From Deltaproteobacteria bacterium (lineage in GTDB: Bacteria; Myxococcota_A; Bradymonadia; REDH01), in NCBI GenBank assembly GCA_007693585.1, contig REDH01000016.1, positions 1 to 64,000 of the forward strand: a stretch of 64,000 nucleotides of DNA, read 5' to 3'. The translations under genes and the position numbers were made by a program. The notes beneath the pieces were generated by a model that ran no database searches, was not told where the DNA came from, and saw only the letters and a list, made by a program, of their open reading frames with translations. Below are positions 27,200 to 35,368 of this stretch, piece by piece (the first letter of the stretch is position 1; each line of letters begins with the position of its first letter).

Positions 27200-29434
27200 A
27201 TGAATTCTGCCAGTACAACGAGCAGGGAAGCGGGGGTCGCCCTCCCGATCCTTCTTGCCGTCGCCGTCCTCGCTGTCGCCCTCGTCGCCTGCGGAAGCGA
27301 CGACGCGGGAACGCCCACGACGACGGACCCGAGCGGTACGGATGCGCCGCCCACCAGCGATCCGGACGCGACCTCGGTCCGGTCGGAGACGGACACCGAC
27401 CCGCCGTCGGGCCCCTCTGGCGGCGAGACCACATCCCCTCCGGCGGGGCCGCCCTCCCTGGTCTTCGATCCCGCCGACGAGGACTTCTTCGCCCTGCCGA
27501 TCCCGTCCGACGCCCGCCGTGACGGGGACGGGCGCATCCGGTTCTCGGAGTGGACCGGACTTCTGGGGATCACCCTGACCCGCCTGTGGGTCGAGGCCGC
27601 CGACGACCTCGTCGAGGGCTGGGGCGTGACGAGCGGATTCCACGCCTTCTTCGATGCGCCGATCGACGCGTCCACCCTGCCCGAGCGGTTGACCGGAAGC
27701 CTGTGGGAGCAGGGCGAGGACGCGCCGTCGGTCTTCCTCATCGACGTCGATCCCGACTCCCCCGAGCGCGGACGGACCTTCCCGCTGGAGTTCGATGTCC
27801 GGAACATCCCGAGCGTCCTCACCCCGGGCAACCGACTCGCGGCGATCACCCCCTTCGGCGTGACCCGGCGTCCGCTGACGCAGTATGCCTTCGTCGTGAC
27901 CACCGCCCTCGCCCCCGAGGACGGCGGTACCTTCGTGCCTTCCGATGCCATGCGGTCCCTCCTCGCCGGAGACGATGTGGCCTCGTGGCGCGCGGGCCAG
28001 GTGAGCGGCGCGCCGTACGCCGAGGCGGCCTCCTTCCTCGCCGAGCAGGGGCTGCCGACGGACGAGATCGTCGGTCTCGTCCTGTTCACGACCGCCGATC
28101 CGAGCGCCCGTCTCCGGATGCTCGCCGACTGGGCGGAGACCCTGCCCACCCCCACCCTCGGCGAGGACGGCTTCGAAGTGATCGAGGAGCTCGACGTCTT
28201 CACGGTGCTCGCCGGCCGGCACTCCGCACCCCAGGTGCAGGAGGGAACCCGGCCCTTCGCGTCGCCCCCGGCCGGTCGCATCCTCTTCGGCGAGGACGGA
28301 CTCCCCGTCGTCGTCGAGGAACAGTGGGCCCGCTTCAACGTCTCCCTGCCGCCCGGACCGATGCCCGAGGGCGGCTGGCCGGTGCTCCTCTACATGCATG
28401 GTTCGGGGAGCAACTGGATGGAGTCCATCGTGCGCGGGAACCCGTTCACGGAGCCCGACATCGGCTTCGGCACCGCCCGGGTCGCCGCCGAGGCGGGCTG
28501 GGCCACCGTCGGATTCGACTTCCCCCTCCACGGCGACCGCTCCGACCCCCCGGACACCACCGGCCTGCGCCTCTACAACCTCACGGAGAACCCCCGGGCC
28601 GCCGTCGACAACTTTCTGATGGCGGCCGTCGAGATGGCCCTCCGCACGCGGTTCCTGATCGATCTGGAGATCGATCCGGACGTGGCGCCCGGGCGGCTCG
28701 ACGCCGGGGACGCCGCGGACGGCATGATCCGGTTCAACCCCGAGCGCATCGCTGCCTTCGGGCAGAGCATGGGAAGCACCCTCGCCGTCCCGTGGGCCAC
28801 GATCGATGACAACGTGGGCGCCCTGTTCCTGCATGGATCCGGCGGTGTCCTGGTGGAGATCGGGGTGACCGCGGTGCAGCCCTTCGCCCTGCGCGGGGTG
28901 CTCGAGCTCGCCCTCGGCTACGTGCTCGCGCGCCCCCAGGAGGAGCTGACCCGGTTCGACCCCGTACTCCACTGGCTCCAGCACTACTGGGACATCGTCG
29001 ATCCCATCGCCCACGCCCGCCATGTCATCCGGGAGCCGCACGAGGGGCGGACGCCCACGCACGTCTACCAGCACAGCGGCCTCGACGACGGGTACTTCTC
29101 CGTGCGCGCGCGCACCGCGCTGGGGGCGGCGCTGGGGCTGGATGCGCTCGGGCCGACCATCGAGCCATGGCTGACCAACACCCTCGCCTTCGTGGGGCGT
29201 GGAACGGTCACGGCCCCCGTGTCCGCAAACCTCGCCGGGGAGAGCACCACCGGCGTGCTGGTGGAGTGGTGCCCCTGGGACACCCGGCGCGGTCACTACA
29301 TCGCCTTCGACCTCGACAACGCCCGGGCGCACCTGGCCGACGCGATGCGCGCCTTCGCGGACACCGGGATGCTCACGGTGGGGGAGCGCGAGGACTTCTC
29401 GACGGACTGCCCACAGGCGGATCTCTCCGAGTGA
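27200..29434 (+). CDS. Alpha/beta-hydrolase-fold lipoprotein
   Basis: ATG 27200 follows GAGGTG by about 6 bases and opens a lipoprotein signal (LAVAVLAVALVACGSD). After a ~60-residue Asp/Thr/Pro-rich linker the 744-residue protein has an N-terminal domain of unknown type. An alpha/beta-hydrolase region follows: oxyanion-loop LLYMHGSGSNW, GFDFPLHGDRS, nucleophile elbow GQSMGST with the candidate Ser, and a late His in DTRRGHYIAF. The order of motifs fits a secreted esterase or lipase-like enzyme of Myxococcota; the substrate cannot be told. It should sit in the outer membrane facing in or out. Its stop codon lies in a hairpin shared with the convergent RNase D gene. Confidence 0.8.
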   Translation: MNSASTTSREAGVALPILLAVAVLAVALVACGSDDAGTPTTTDPSGTDAPPTSDPDATSVRSETDTDPPSGPSGGETTSPPAGPPSLVFDPADEDFFALPIPSDARRDGDGRIRFSEWTGLLGITLTRLWVEAADDLVEGWGVTSGFHAFFDAPIDASTLPERLTGSLWEQGEDAPSVFLIDVDPDSPERGRTFPLEFDVRNIPSVLTPGNRLAAITPFGVTRRPLTQYAFVVTTALAPEDGGTFVPSDAMRSLLAGDDVASWRAGQVSGAPYAEAASFLAEQGLPTDEIVGLVLFTTADPSARLRMLADWAETLPTPTLGEDGFEVIEELDVFTVLAGRHSAPQVQEGTRPFASPPAGRILFGEDGLPVVVEEQWARFNVSLPPGPMPEGGWPVLLYMHGSGSNWMESIVRGNPFTEPDIGFGTARVAAEAGWATVGFDFPLHGDRSDPPDTTGLRLYNLTENPRAAVDNFLMAAVEMALRTRFLIDLEIDPDVAPGRLDAGDAADGMIRFNPERIAAFGQSMGSTLAVPWATIDDNVGALFLHGSGGVLVEIGVTAVQPFALRGVLELALGYVLARPQEELTRFDPVLHWLQHYWDIVDPIAHARHVIREPHEGRTPTHVYQHSGLDDGYFSVRARTALGAALGLDALGPTIEPWLTNTLAFVGRGTVTAPVSANLAGESTTGVLVEWCPWDTRRGHYIAFDLDNARAHLADAMRAFADTGMLTVGEREDFSTDCPQADLSE

Positions 29435-29453
29435 GCCAGGTTTCGCGGGCTCA
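29432..29453. terminator. Hairpin containing both stop codons
   Basis: TGAGCC (29432-29437) and GGCTCA (29448-29453) form a 6-bp stem with a 10-base loop. TGA of the plus-strand hydrolase gene and the complement of the RNase D stop are the outer three base pairs. The two genes are only 16 bases apart. Confidence 0.45.
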
Positions 29454-30629
29454 GGTCCGCAGCAGCCCGAGCCAGGCATCCGCATAGCGCCGCAGCCGCC
29501 ACCGCCGGACATCGGGGATTGCGGCGAGGACGTCGTGCTCCGGAGCGTCGACTTCGGCGAGCTGCTCGAGCAGCGCGCGCGGAGCGAGGAACCCGGCCTC
29601 GATCCCCGTGCGTTCGGCCTCCTCGTCCCGCCAGGCCAGCAGGGCCTGCACCCGGCGGTCGAAGTGCGGGCTGCGGTGCCAGGGCGGCCGGCCGCGCCCA
29701 CCGCGGCGCTCCGGGACGTCGCCCGCCTCGAACGGCGGCGGGTCCGTGAGGAGCTGCCGGAGCGCGTCGTCCCCGACCAGCCCGACGAAGGCGCGCAGCG
29801 CCTTGTTGCGGCGCTGACCGTCCATCATGCGGGGACCGCGGCGGACCAGCTCCGCGAGAAGCCACGGGGGCAGCGTCCGGGTCGGGTGACGGTCGTGGGT
29901 TCGGGCCACCTCGTCGCGCAGCGCCCAGAGGGCGGCGGCCCGGCGCTCCATCAGCGGCTCGAGGCGCTGGCCGCGGAGGCCCTTCTGGGAACGCCAGCCG
30001 GACGGATCGAAGCCCGGGTCGTTGACCGGGAGCTCGGCGAGGGCCTCGTTCTCCTCGGCCACGGCATCCTCGAAGCCGCGGGCGCGAACGCCCTCCTCAA
30101 GGCGCTCCCACAGGTCGGCCAGCCAGACCGTGTCCCGCCGGGCGTACCGGATCTGGTCGTTCGAGAGCGGGCGGGCGGTCCAGTCCGACATCCGCTGCTC
30201 CTTGTCGAGCGAGATGCCGAACTCCGATTCGAGCAGACCGGCAAGGCCGAACCTCGTCTGGCCTGCGAAGCGGGCCGCGATCTGGGTGTCGCGCAGCGCA
30301 TCCGGACCCACGCCGAAGTCCCGCTTCAGGCCGGTGACGTCATTCTGCGCGCCGTGCATCAGGATGGCACCCGCGCGGATGCACAGGGCCTCGACGATCG
30401 GCGAGAGGACCTCGTGCTCGAGCCGCAACGGGTCGAGGAGCACGTCCACCTCGTCGATCGTCACCTGCAGGAGAGCGATGCGCGGGGCGTAGTGGACCAT
30501 GCGGTCTTCCTCCACATCGAGGCCGATGGTGCGGCCCTCGATGTCCGGGAGGAACTCGTCGGCAAAGGCCCTGGCGGCCTCGGGGGTATCCACGAGGCGC
30601 AGGGGTCGGTTCAGCGGGGTGGATGACAC
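29451..30629 (-). CDS. rnd: Ribonuclease D-like 3'-5' exonuclease
   Basis: The 392-residue protein has the DEDDy exonuclease motifs: GLDVEED (~37-43; the first Asp and Glu), HGAQNDVTGL and YARRDTVWL (Tyr and last Asp). A first HRDC-like helical domain follows (RREEVARTHDR.. and LPPWLLAELVRRGP) with a further C-terminal helical part. RNase D trims tRNA and other small RNA 3' ends. Length and domain order fit the family. It converges on the hydrolase lipoprotein gene, sharing a hairpin at the stops. Confidence 0.92.
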   Translation of the reverse strand: MSSTPLNRPLRLVDTPEAARAFADEFLPDIEGRTIGLDVEEDRMVHYAPRIALLQVTIDEVDVLLDPLRLEHEVLSPIVEALCIRAGAILMHGAQNDVTGLKRDFGVGPDALRDTQIAARFAGQTRFGLAGLLESEFGISLDKEQRMSDWTARPLSNDQIRYARRDTVWLADLWERLEEGVRARGFEDAVAEENEALAELPVNDPGFDPSGWRSQKGLRGQRLEPLMERRAAALWALRDEVARTHDRHPTRTLPPWLLAELVRRGPRMMDGQRRNKALRAFVGLVGDDALRQLLTDPPPFEAGDVPERRGGRGRPPWHRSPHFDRRVQALLAWRDEEAERTGIEAGFLAPRALLEQLAEVDAPEHDVLAAIPDVRRWRLRRYADAWLGLLRT

Positions 30630-30660
30630 GCGGCAGCGGGGGCGGGAGTGGATAGTGGGT

Positions 30661-31383
30661 TCAGTCGTCGCGGGAGGAACGGGGCTGGGGCGTGGCGTCG
30701 AGGGTAGGGGGAGCAGAGGAACCCGGCTCCCCGCCGAGCGTGGCGATTCGCTCTCCGGCGCTGTGGCCGACGTGGCGCATCAGCCACGACTGCAGGAAGA
30801 TGCTGTAGCTCAGAAGCACGAAGCGGGCCTCGTCGTCCGGCGGGAGCTGGCCGAGGAGCGCCGGCCGGAGGGCCGGAAAGGGATCGAGCAGCCCTTCGGC
30901 GTCGAGGCGTTCGGCCAGTGCCCCGGACGGGGCATCCGGGAAGCCGCCGTGCAGGGCGGCGATGGTTCGAAGGATCGCCTCGCGGCCCCGTCGCACGAGG
31001 GCAGGATCGAGCACGGCGGCGGTCTCCGAGCCCCGGGACCGCATCAGGGGATCGAGCAGCCCGATCAGGGTTCCGTCGAGCATGGGGCTGTGGCGGAGCA
31101 GCATCCACGCAACCTCGTCCCGATCCTGGTCCTCGGCGAGTTCCTCCAGGAGCAGCGCCAGCTCGGCGGCCAGGTCATCGGAGGCCAGCAGCCGGGACGC
31201 GGCGAGGTCGGCAAGATCCCCCAGTCGGCCCGCGAGCTGCCGAATCAACGCTCCATCTCCGGGCTGCAGGAGCGCGCGGCCCGAGGAGAGCACCTGCGAG
31301 ACCGGCACCGGAAGGCGTCGCGCCGCCCGTCGGGCCGCCCGTCGGGCGAGGTCGCGAATGCGGTCTGGCGGAGAGTCGGCCAT
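30661..31383 (-). CDS. Helical protein of unknown function
   Basis: I choose ATG 31383; the frame is open upstream but loses the codon bias. The 240-residue product starts with a very Arg/Ala-rich segment (RIRDLARRAARRAARRLP), then a row of amphipathic helices (LIRQLAGRLGDLADLAASRLLASDDLAAELALLLEELAE...), and ends in a Ser/Pro-rich tail. There is no signal peptide or clear membrane helix and no recognised family. It ends 31 bases upstream of the RNase D start on the same strand and is likely cotranscribed with it. Confidence 0.6.
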   Translation of the reverse strand: MADSPPDRIRDLARRAARRAARRLPVPVSQVLSSGRALLQPGDGALIRQLAGRLGDLADLAASRLLASDDLAAELALLLEELAEDQDRDEVAWMLLRHSPMLDGTLIGLLDPLMRSRGSETAAVLDPALVRRGREAILRTIAALHGGFPDAPSGALAERLDAEGLLDPFPALRPALLGQLPPDDEARFVLLSYSIFLQSWLMRHVGHSAGERIATLGGEPGSSAPPTLDATPQPRSSRDD

Positions 31384-31641
31384 GCGCAGGCGGAGGTAGC
31401 GCGGACGCGTCGGGGAATCAAGCGGCCGGGATCCTCCCTTGACCTCTGCAAGCGACAATCCTAGAACATCCGTTACGGACAGGTGGCGCCTTCTCGTCCG
31501 AACAGACGGGAGCGCCCCCGCCACAGTGCCGTACGACCACCGTGCCGTACGGCCCCTGGCGCCCCGGAACGAAACGGGTCGCAAGGTGCCGCACGGGGTG
31601 TGCCCGTGCGGCGATGGACGACCCGAGGAGAGTGGAACGAT

Positions 31642-32064
31642 ATGGACATGCTCGAGGTATTCAGGCTGGCGGAAGAGAAGGGGGGAACGGAGCGAAAGGC
31701 TGCCATCCGGAAGCTGCTGCGCCACGCCCGTGACCTGGGATGCGTGTACTCCACAGGTGGCGGAAAGGTCGGTGGGTTCAACATCCGCTACGGCTCCCTC
31801 AACTACTCCATCCTCGACGTGAACACCGACGGTTCCGTCTTTCTCCACGTCAACCCCGACAGCACGACGACCATGGCCGACGAGGAACGGGACCGCCGCA
31901 ACAACTGGCTCGACGAGCTCGACGGTGTCACCCTCAAGAACGGACCGATCCAGAACTACGGTCAGATCGCCGAGAGCATCGAGGAGATCCCCGAGGAAAC
32001 CCTCACGCGATTCCTCGAGTTCACCGTCCAGAACATCCGCGACACCTTCTACAAGTCGGCCTGA
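31642..32064 (+). CDS. Small soluble protein of unknown function
   Basis: The start is ATG 31642, with GAGGAG about 11 bases upstream. The 140-residue protein has an N-terminal helical part (MDMLEVFRLAEEKGGTERKAAIRKLLRHARDLG), a central beta-rich part (GFNIRYGSLNYSILDVNTDGSVFLHVNP) and a C-terminal helical part (IEEIPEETLTRFLEFTVQNIRDTFY). It uses fewer Arg/Ala and more Asn/Tyr than its neighbours but its codons are typical. I do not recognise the family. The metallo-beta-lactamase gene follows after 5 bases, so they form an operon. Confidence 0.7.
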   Translation: MDMLEVFRLAEEKGGTERKAAIRKLLRHARDLGCVYSTGGGKVGGFNIRYGSLNYSILDVNTDGSVFLHVNPDSTTTMADEERDRRNNWLDELDGVTLKNGPIQNYGQIAESIEEIPEETLTRFLEFTVQNIRDTFYKSA

Positions 32065-32069
32065 ACCCC

Positions 32070-33092
32070 ATGGGCGTCGCGCCGCGCCCAGGCCGACCGC
32101 GAGAGGTGGCACCCGGTGTCCACCGACTCAGCACCGCCTCGCCGTCCGGCCTGACCGTCCACCTCTACGTCCTGCGACAGGGCGGGACCACCCTGCTCGT
32201 CGACGCCGGCTGGACCCACACGACCGCCGCCGTCGAGGAACGGCTGGCCGAGATCGACGTGCGCATCGAGGATCTCGACGGCGTCCTGCTCACCCACAGC
32301 CATGAAGACCACATGGGGGGCACCGTGGTCTGGCGCGACCGACTGGCCTGCCCCGTCCACGGCTGGCGACATACCACCCCCCTCTTCGGCAACTTCTACG
32401 AGCACTACGATCTCGCCGAACGCTGGGATGCGTGGTTCGACCTCGTCCTCCCCGAAGGCCCCCTCCGCGACACCGTCCTCGAGCGGCGGAGCCTCGCGCC
32501 CCGCGCCCCGCTGCGACAGGGTGGAGACGGCACCATCCCCACCGCCCGACCCGTCGACTTCGGCGAGGACCTCCGCATCGGCCCCTTCCACCTGCACTAC
32601 CTCGATGGACGCGGCCACGACCCCTTCCACGGCGGATGGTGGCTGCCCGACCGAAACCTCCTCTTCACCGGAGACGTTCTCCTCCGCGTGCCCACGCCGA
32701 TCATGCCCGCGATGGACGATGACATCGCCCTCTACCGGCAGACCCTGGACCGCTGGCAGGCGCTGGCCGCCTCGCCCCTCGTCCTCCCGGGACATGGGCC
32801 CCCGGAGCCGGACCTCGGTGCCTGCATCCAGCGGTCGCGCGCCTGGCTCGCCGAGGCGTGGACCACCCTCGAGGACGGCCTCGACCCGGTCACGCCCTTC
32901 AACGCGGCCCAGGCGGCGCTCGAACTCGCGTCCCGCTCCGGGCGCGACCTGCCCCGCAAGCTCTTCACCTGGCTGACCAACCTCGATGCGCAACTCGAGG
33001 AGCTCGCCGAGATGGGCATCACCCGCCGCCGCCCCGACCGCCACTGGGAGTTGTTGCGCCCGTTGCCGAGCTATACCAGTCTGCCCGGCTGA
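32070..33092 (+). CDS. Metallo-beta-lactamase-fold hydrolase
   Basis: ATG 32070 lies 5 bases after the preceding stop. The 340-residue protein has the metal-binding HxHxDH motif in LLTHSHEDHMGG, a further His in DGRGHDPFHGGWW, Asp in LLFTGDVLL and a last His in VLPGHGPPEPD. A ~90-residue C-terminal helical domain follows (LFTWLTNLDAQLEELAEMGI), similar to the tail of LACTB2-type and related hydrolases. Substrates of such enzymes range from thioesters to RNA; none can be chosen here. The stop overlaps a possible upstream start of the TamA-like gene, so an operon with the Tam pair is likely. Confidence 0.9.
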   Translation: MGVAPRPGRPREVAPGVHRLSTASPSGLTVHLYVLRQGGTTLLVDAGWTHTTAAVEERLAEIDVRIEDLDGVLLTHSHEDHMGGTVVWRDRLACPVHGWRHTTPLFGNFYEHYDLAERWDAWFDLVLPEGPLRDTVLERRSLAPRAPLRQGGDGTIPTARPVDFGEDLRIGPFHLHYLDGRGHDPFHGGWWLPDRNLLFTGDVLLRVPTPIMPAMDDDIALYRQTLDRWQALAASPLVLPGHGPPEPDLGACIQRSRAWLAEAWTTLEDGLDPVTPFNAAQAALELASRSGRDLPRKLFTWLTNLDAQLEELAEMGITRRRPDRHWELLRPLPSYTSLPG

Positions 33093-33145
33093 TGCCCTGC
33101 AGCCGCGGCCATGCGCCCGGCAACTCGACAGGAAGACCACTCCGG

Positions 33146-35368
33146 ATGGCCACGCCCCTGCACATGCCCGCCCCCGACGGGGGCGCCCTCTGCCGCGTAG
33201 CCCCCCCCCGCGGCGCATGGTGGCTGCTGCTCCTCGCGCTCACGCTGGCCACCTCCGCCTGCAGACCCTCGCCCGTCCAGGCCCCCGGGGTCACCTCGAT
33301 GCGGATCGTCGAGGTCACCTTCGAGGGCGTCGAGAACGTGGACGAGCGCGACCTCGCCGATGCGCTCGCCACACGCCGCGACCGCTACAACCCCTTCGAA
33401 CCCCCGCGGATGTTCAACCGGTTCGCCGTGCAGCAGGACATCCAGCGCATCCAGGCCTTCTACCACGCCCGCGGCTACTTCAACGCCCGCGTCGTCGACT
33501 GGACCGTGGAGCCCACCCCCGATCCCGACCAGGACCAGCGCCGCGCCCGCGTCCACTTCGTGATCGACGAAGGCGAACCGACCTTCCTCGACAGCGTCCG
33601 ATACGGTGACCGGGAAATCCGCGGCATCGACCGACGACGACTCCTCGCCGATCTCCCCATTCGGGAAGGCACCGTCCTCAACGTCGACGACGCCGAACGC
33701 GCCCGGCAGGAGATGCGCAGGCGCCTCCAGGAGAACTCCTACGCCTACGCTCGCGTCGACATGAGAATCTACGTCGACCGCGAGGCACGACTCGCCCAGC
33801 TCTTCTACTTCATCGACCCAGGCCCCGCCTCCCAGTTCGGCAACATCGAAGTCCGGGGAAACCGCCGCCTCCCCGACGAGGCGATCCGCAACCGCATCCG
33901 CATCCGCCCGGGCAACGTCTACCGACACTCCCTCCTGCGCACCGCCCAGCTCGACCTCTACGACATGAACGTCTTCTCCCTCGTCACCGTCGAGTCCATG
34001 GCCGACCGGGAGCAACGACGTGCCATCCGCTTCGACGGAGCACGACCCCCCGCCGCCTGGCAGGGTCGCGACCAGACCCTCCGCGCGCACGCCGAACGCG
34101 TGCACGAACAGGCTTCCGAATCCGGGCTCTCCCTCGCCTGGGACGTCGTCGACGGTATCCGACACGGCGCCGGTGACCTCGCCCGACTCGACCTGTTCGA
34201 CGACGTCGCCATCATCGACCCCAACGTCGACATCCTCATCACCGTCTCCGAACTCCCCTCCGCCAACTACCGCTTCGGCGGCGGCATCGGCATCGAGGCC
34301 GGACGCACCGAGGTCTTCGGACGCGCCAACGCCGTCTGGAGAAACGTGCTCTCCCCCCTCAACCGCATCGAGGCCGACGGACGCCTCGGCCACGCCTGGC
34401 TGCCCTCCCTGTGGCAGTCCGAGGAAACCGGCATCGTCGGCAGCGCGCAGGTCTCCTACGCACGCCCCGGTGCCTTCTTCCGGCTCGCCGACGTCAACCT
34501 CCGTCTCCGCTACGAAGAAGACATCGAACCCGGCTACCGGTACGCGAGCCCGCGGGCCAGAGTCGGCCTCTCCCGCCGCCTCACCCGCGATCTCACCCTC
34601 TCCCTCGGCTACAACGTCGACCTCTTCTTCATCCGCGATGACGAACTCCGCGGCGCCGACTCCGAATCCCTCCTGCCCCGCGAATTCTCCCTCGCCTACT
34701 TCGACCTCATGCTGCAGCTCGATCGCCGGGACAACCCCCTCTCGGCCCGCCGCGGCGACTACTCCGAACTGTCCATCGAACTCGGAGAAACCTTCGCCCT
34801 CGGCGAGTACCACTACCTGCGGATCCAGCCCGAATTCCGACACTACCAGCCCGTCGGCCGACGCCTCGTCCTCGCCTCCAGGCTCCGCGTCGGAACCATC
34901 TTCAACATCGGCGACCAGCCCGTCATCCGCACCCAGCGCTTCTTCGCCGGCGGATCCGACACCGTCCGCGGCTTCCGAAGACGGCAGATCAGCCCCTACG
35001 AGTTCGCCCTCGACGACGGCACCATCACCCGCGACGCCGCCTGCCTCGGCGCCGAGGAGAGCTGCCGGCGCGTCCCCATCGGCGGCTTCTCCGTCGCCGT
35101 CGCCAACATCGAACCCCGCTACATGATCGGACGCGACTGGCTCGCCGGTGCCATCTTCCTCGACGGCGGCTTCGTCGGAGACGAAACCCTCGCCTGGCGT
35201 CTCCAGCCCGGCGCCGACGGACTTCAGCTCGGCACCGGCTTCGGTCTCCGCCTCATCACCCCCATCGGGCCCATCCGCACCGACTTCGCCTGGCGGCTCA
35301 CCGACGACCCCGCCTTCGCCGGCATCCGCCGCTTCGGCTTCTACCTGTCCATCGGGGAGGCCTTCTGA
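33146..35368 (+). CDS. Omp85-family outer-membrane protein (TamA/BamA-like)
   Basis: I choose ATG 33146 (GGAAG about 10 bases upstream); ATG 33092, overlapping the previous stop, would lengthen the N-terminus before the signal. The 740-residue protein has a signal sequence (WWLLLLALTLATSAC), POTRA-like domains (VTFEGVENVDERDLADAL; FGNIEVRGNRRLPDEAIRNRIRIRPGNVY) and a C-terminal 16-strand-type barrel with the Omp85 signature RFFAGGSDTVRGFRR, ending in Phe. The next gene is TamB and starts inside this stop codon, so this is the TamA partner by position. The pair moves proteins or phospholipids between the membranes. Confidence 0.9.
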   Translation: MATPLHMPAPDGGALCRVAPPRGAWWLLLLALTLATSACRPSPVQAPGVTSMRIVEVTFEGVENVDERDLADALATRRDRYNPFEPPRMFNRFAVQQDIQRIQAFYHARGYFNARVVDWTVEPTPDPDQDQRRARVHFVIDEGEPTFLDSVRYGDREIRGIDRRRLLADLPIREGTVLNVDDAERARQEMRRRLQENSYAYARVDMRIYVDREARLAQLFYFIDPGPASQFGNIEVRGNRRLPDEAIRNRIRIRPGNVYRHSLLRTAQLDLYDMNVFSLVTVESMADREQRRAIRFDGARPPAAWQGRDQTLRAHAERVHEQASESGLSLAWDVVDGIRHGAGDLARLDLFDDVAIIDPNVDILITVSELPSANYRFGGGIGIEAGRTEVFGRANAVWRNVLSPLNRIEADGRLGHAWLPSLWQSEETGIVGSAQVSYARPGAFFRLADVNLRLRYEEDIEPGYRYASPRARVGLSRRLTRDLTLSLGYNVDLFFIRDDELRGADSESLLPREFSLAYFDLMLQLDRRDNPLSARRGDYSELSIELGETFALGEYHYLRIQPEFRHYQPVGRRLVLASRLRVGTIFNIGDQPVIRTQRFFAGGSDTVRGFRRRQISPYEFALDDGTITRDAACLGAEESCRRVPIGGFSVAVANIEPRYMIGRDWLAGAIFLDGGFVGDETLAWRLQPGADGLQLGTGFGLRLITPIGPIRTDFAWRLTDDPAFAGIRRFGFYLSIGEAF

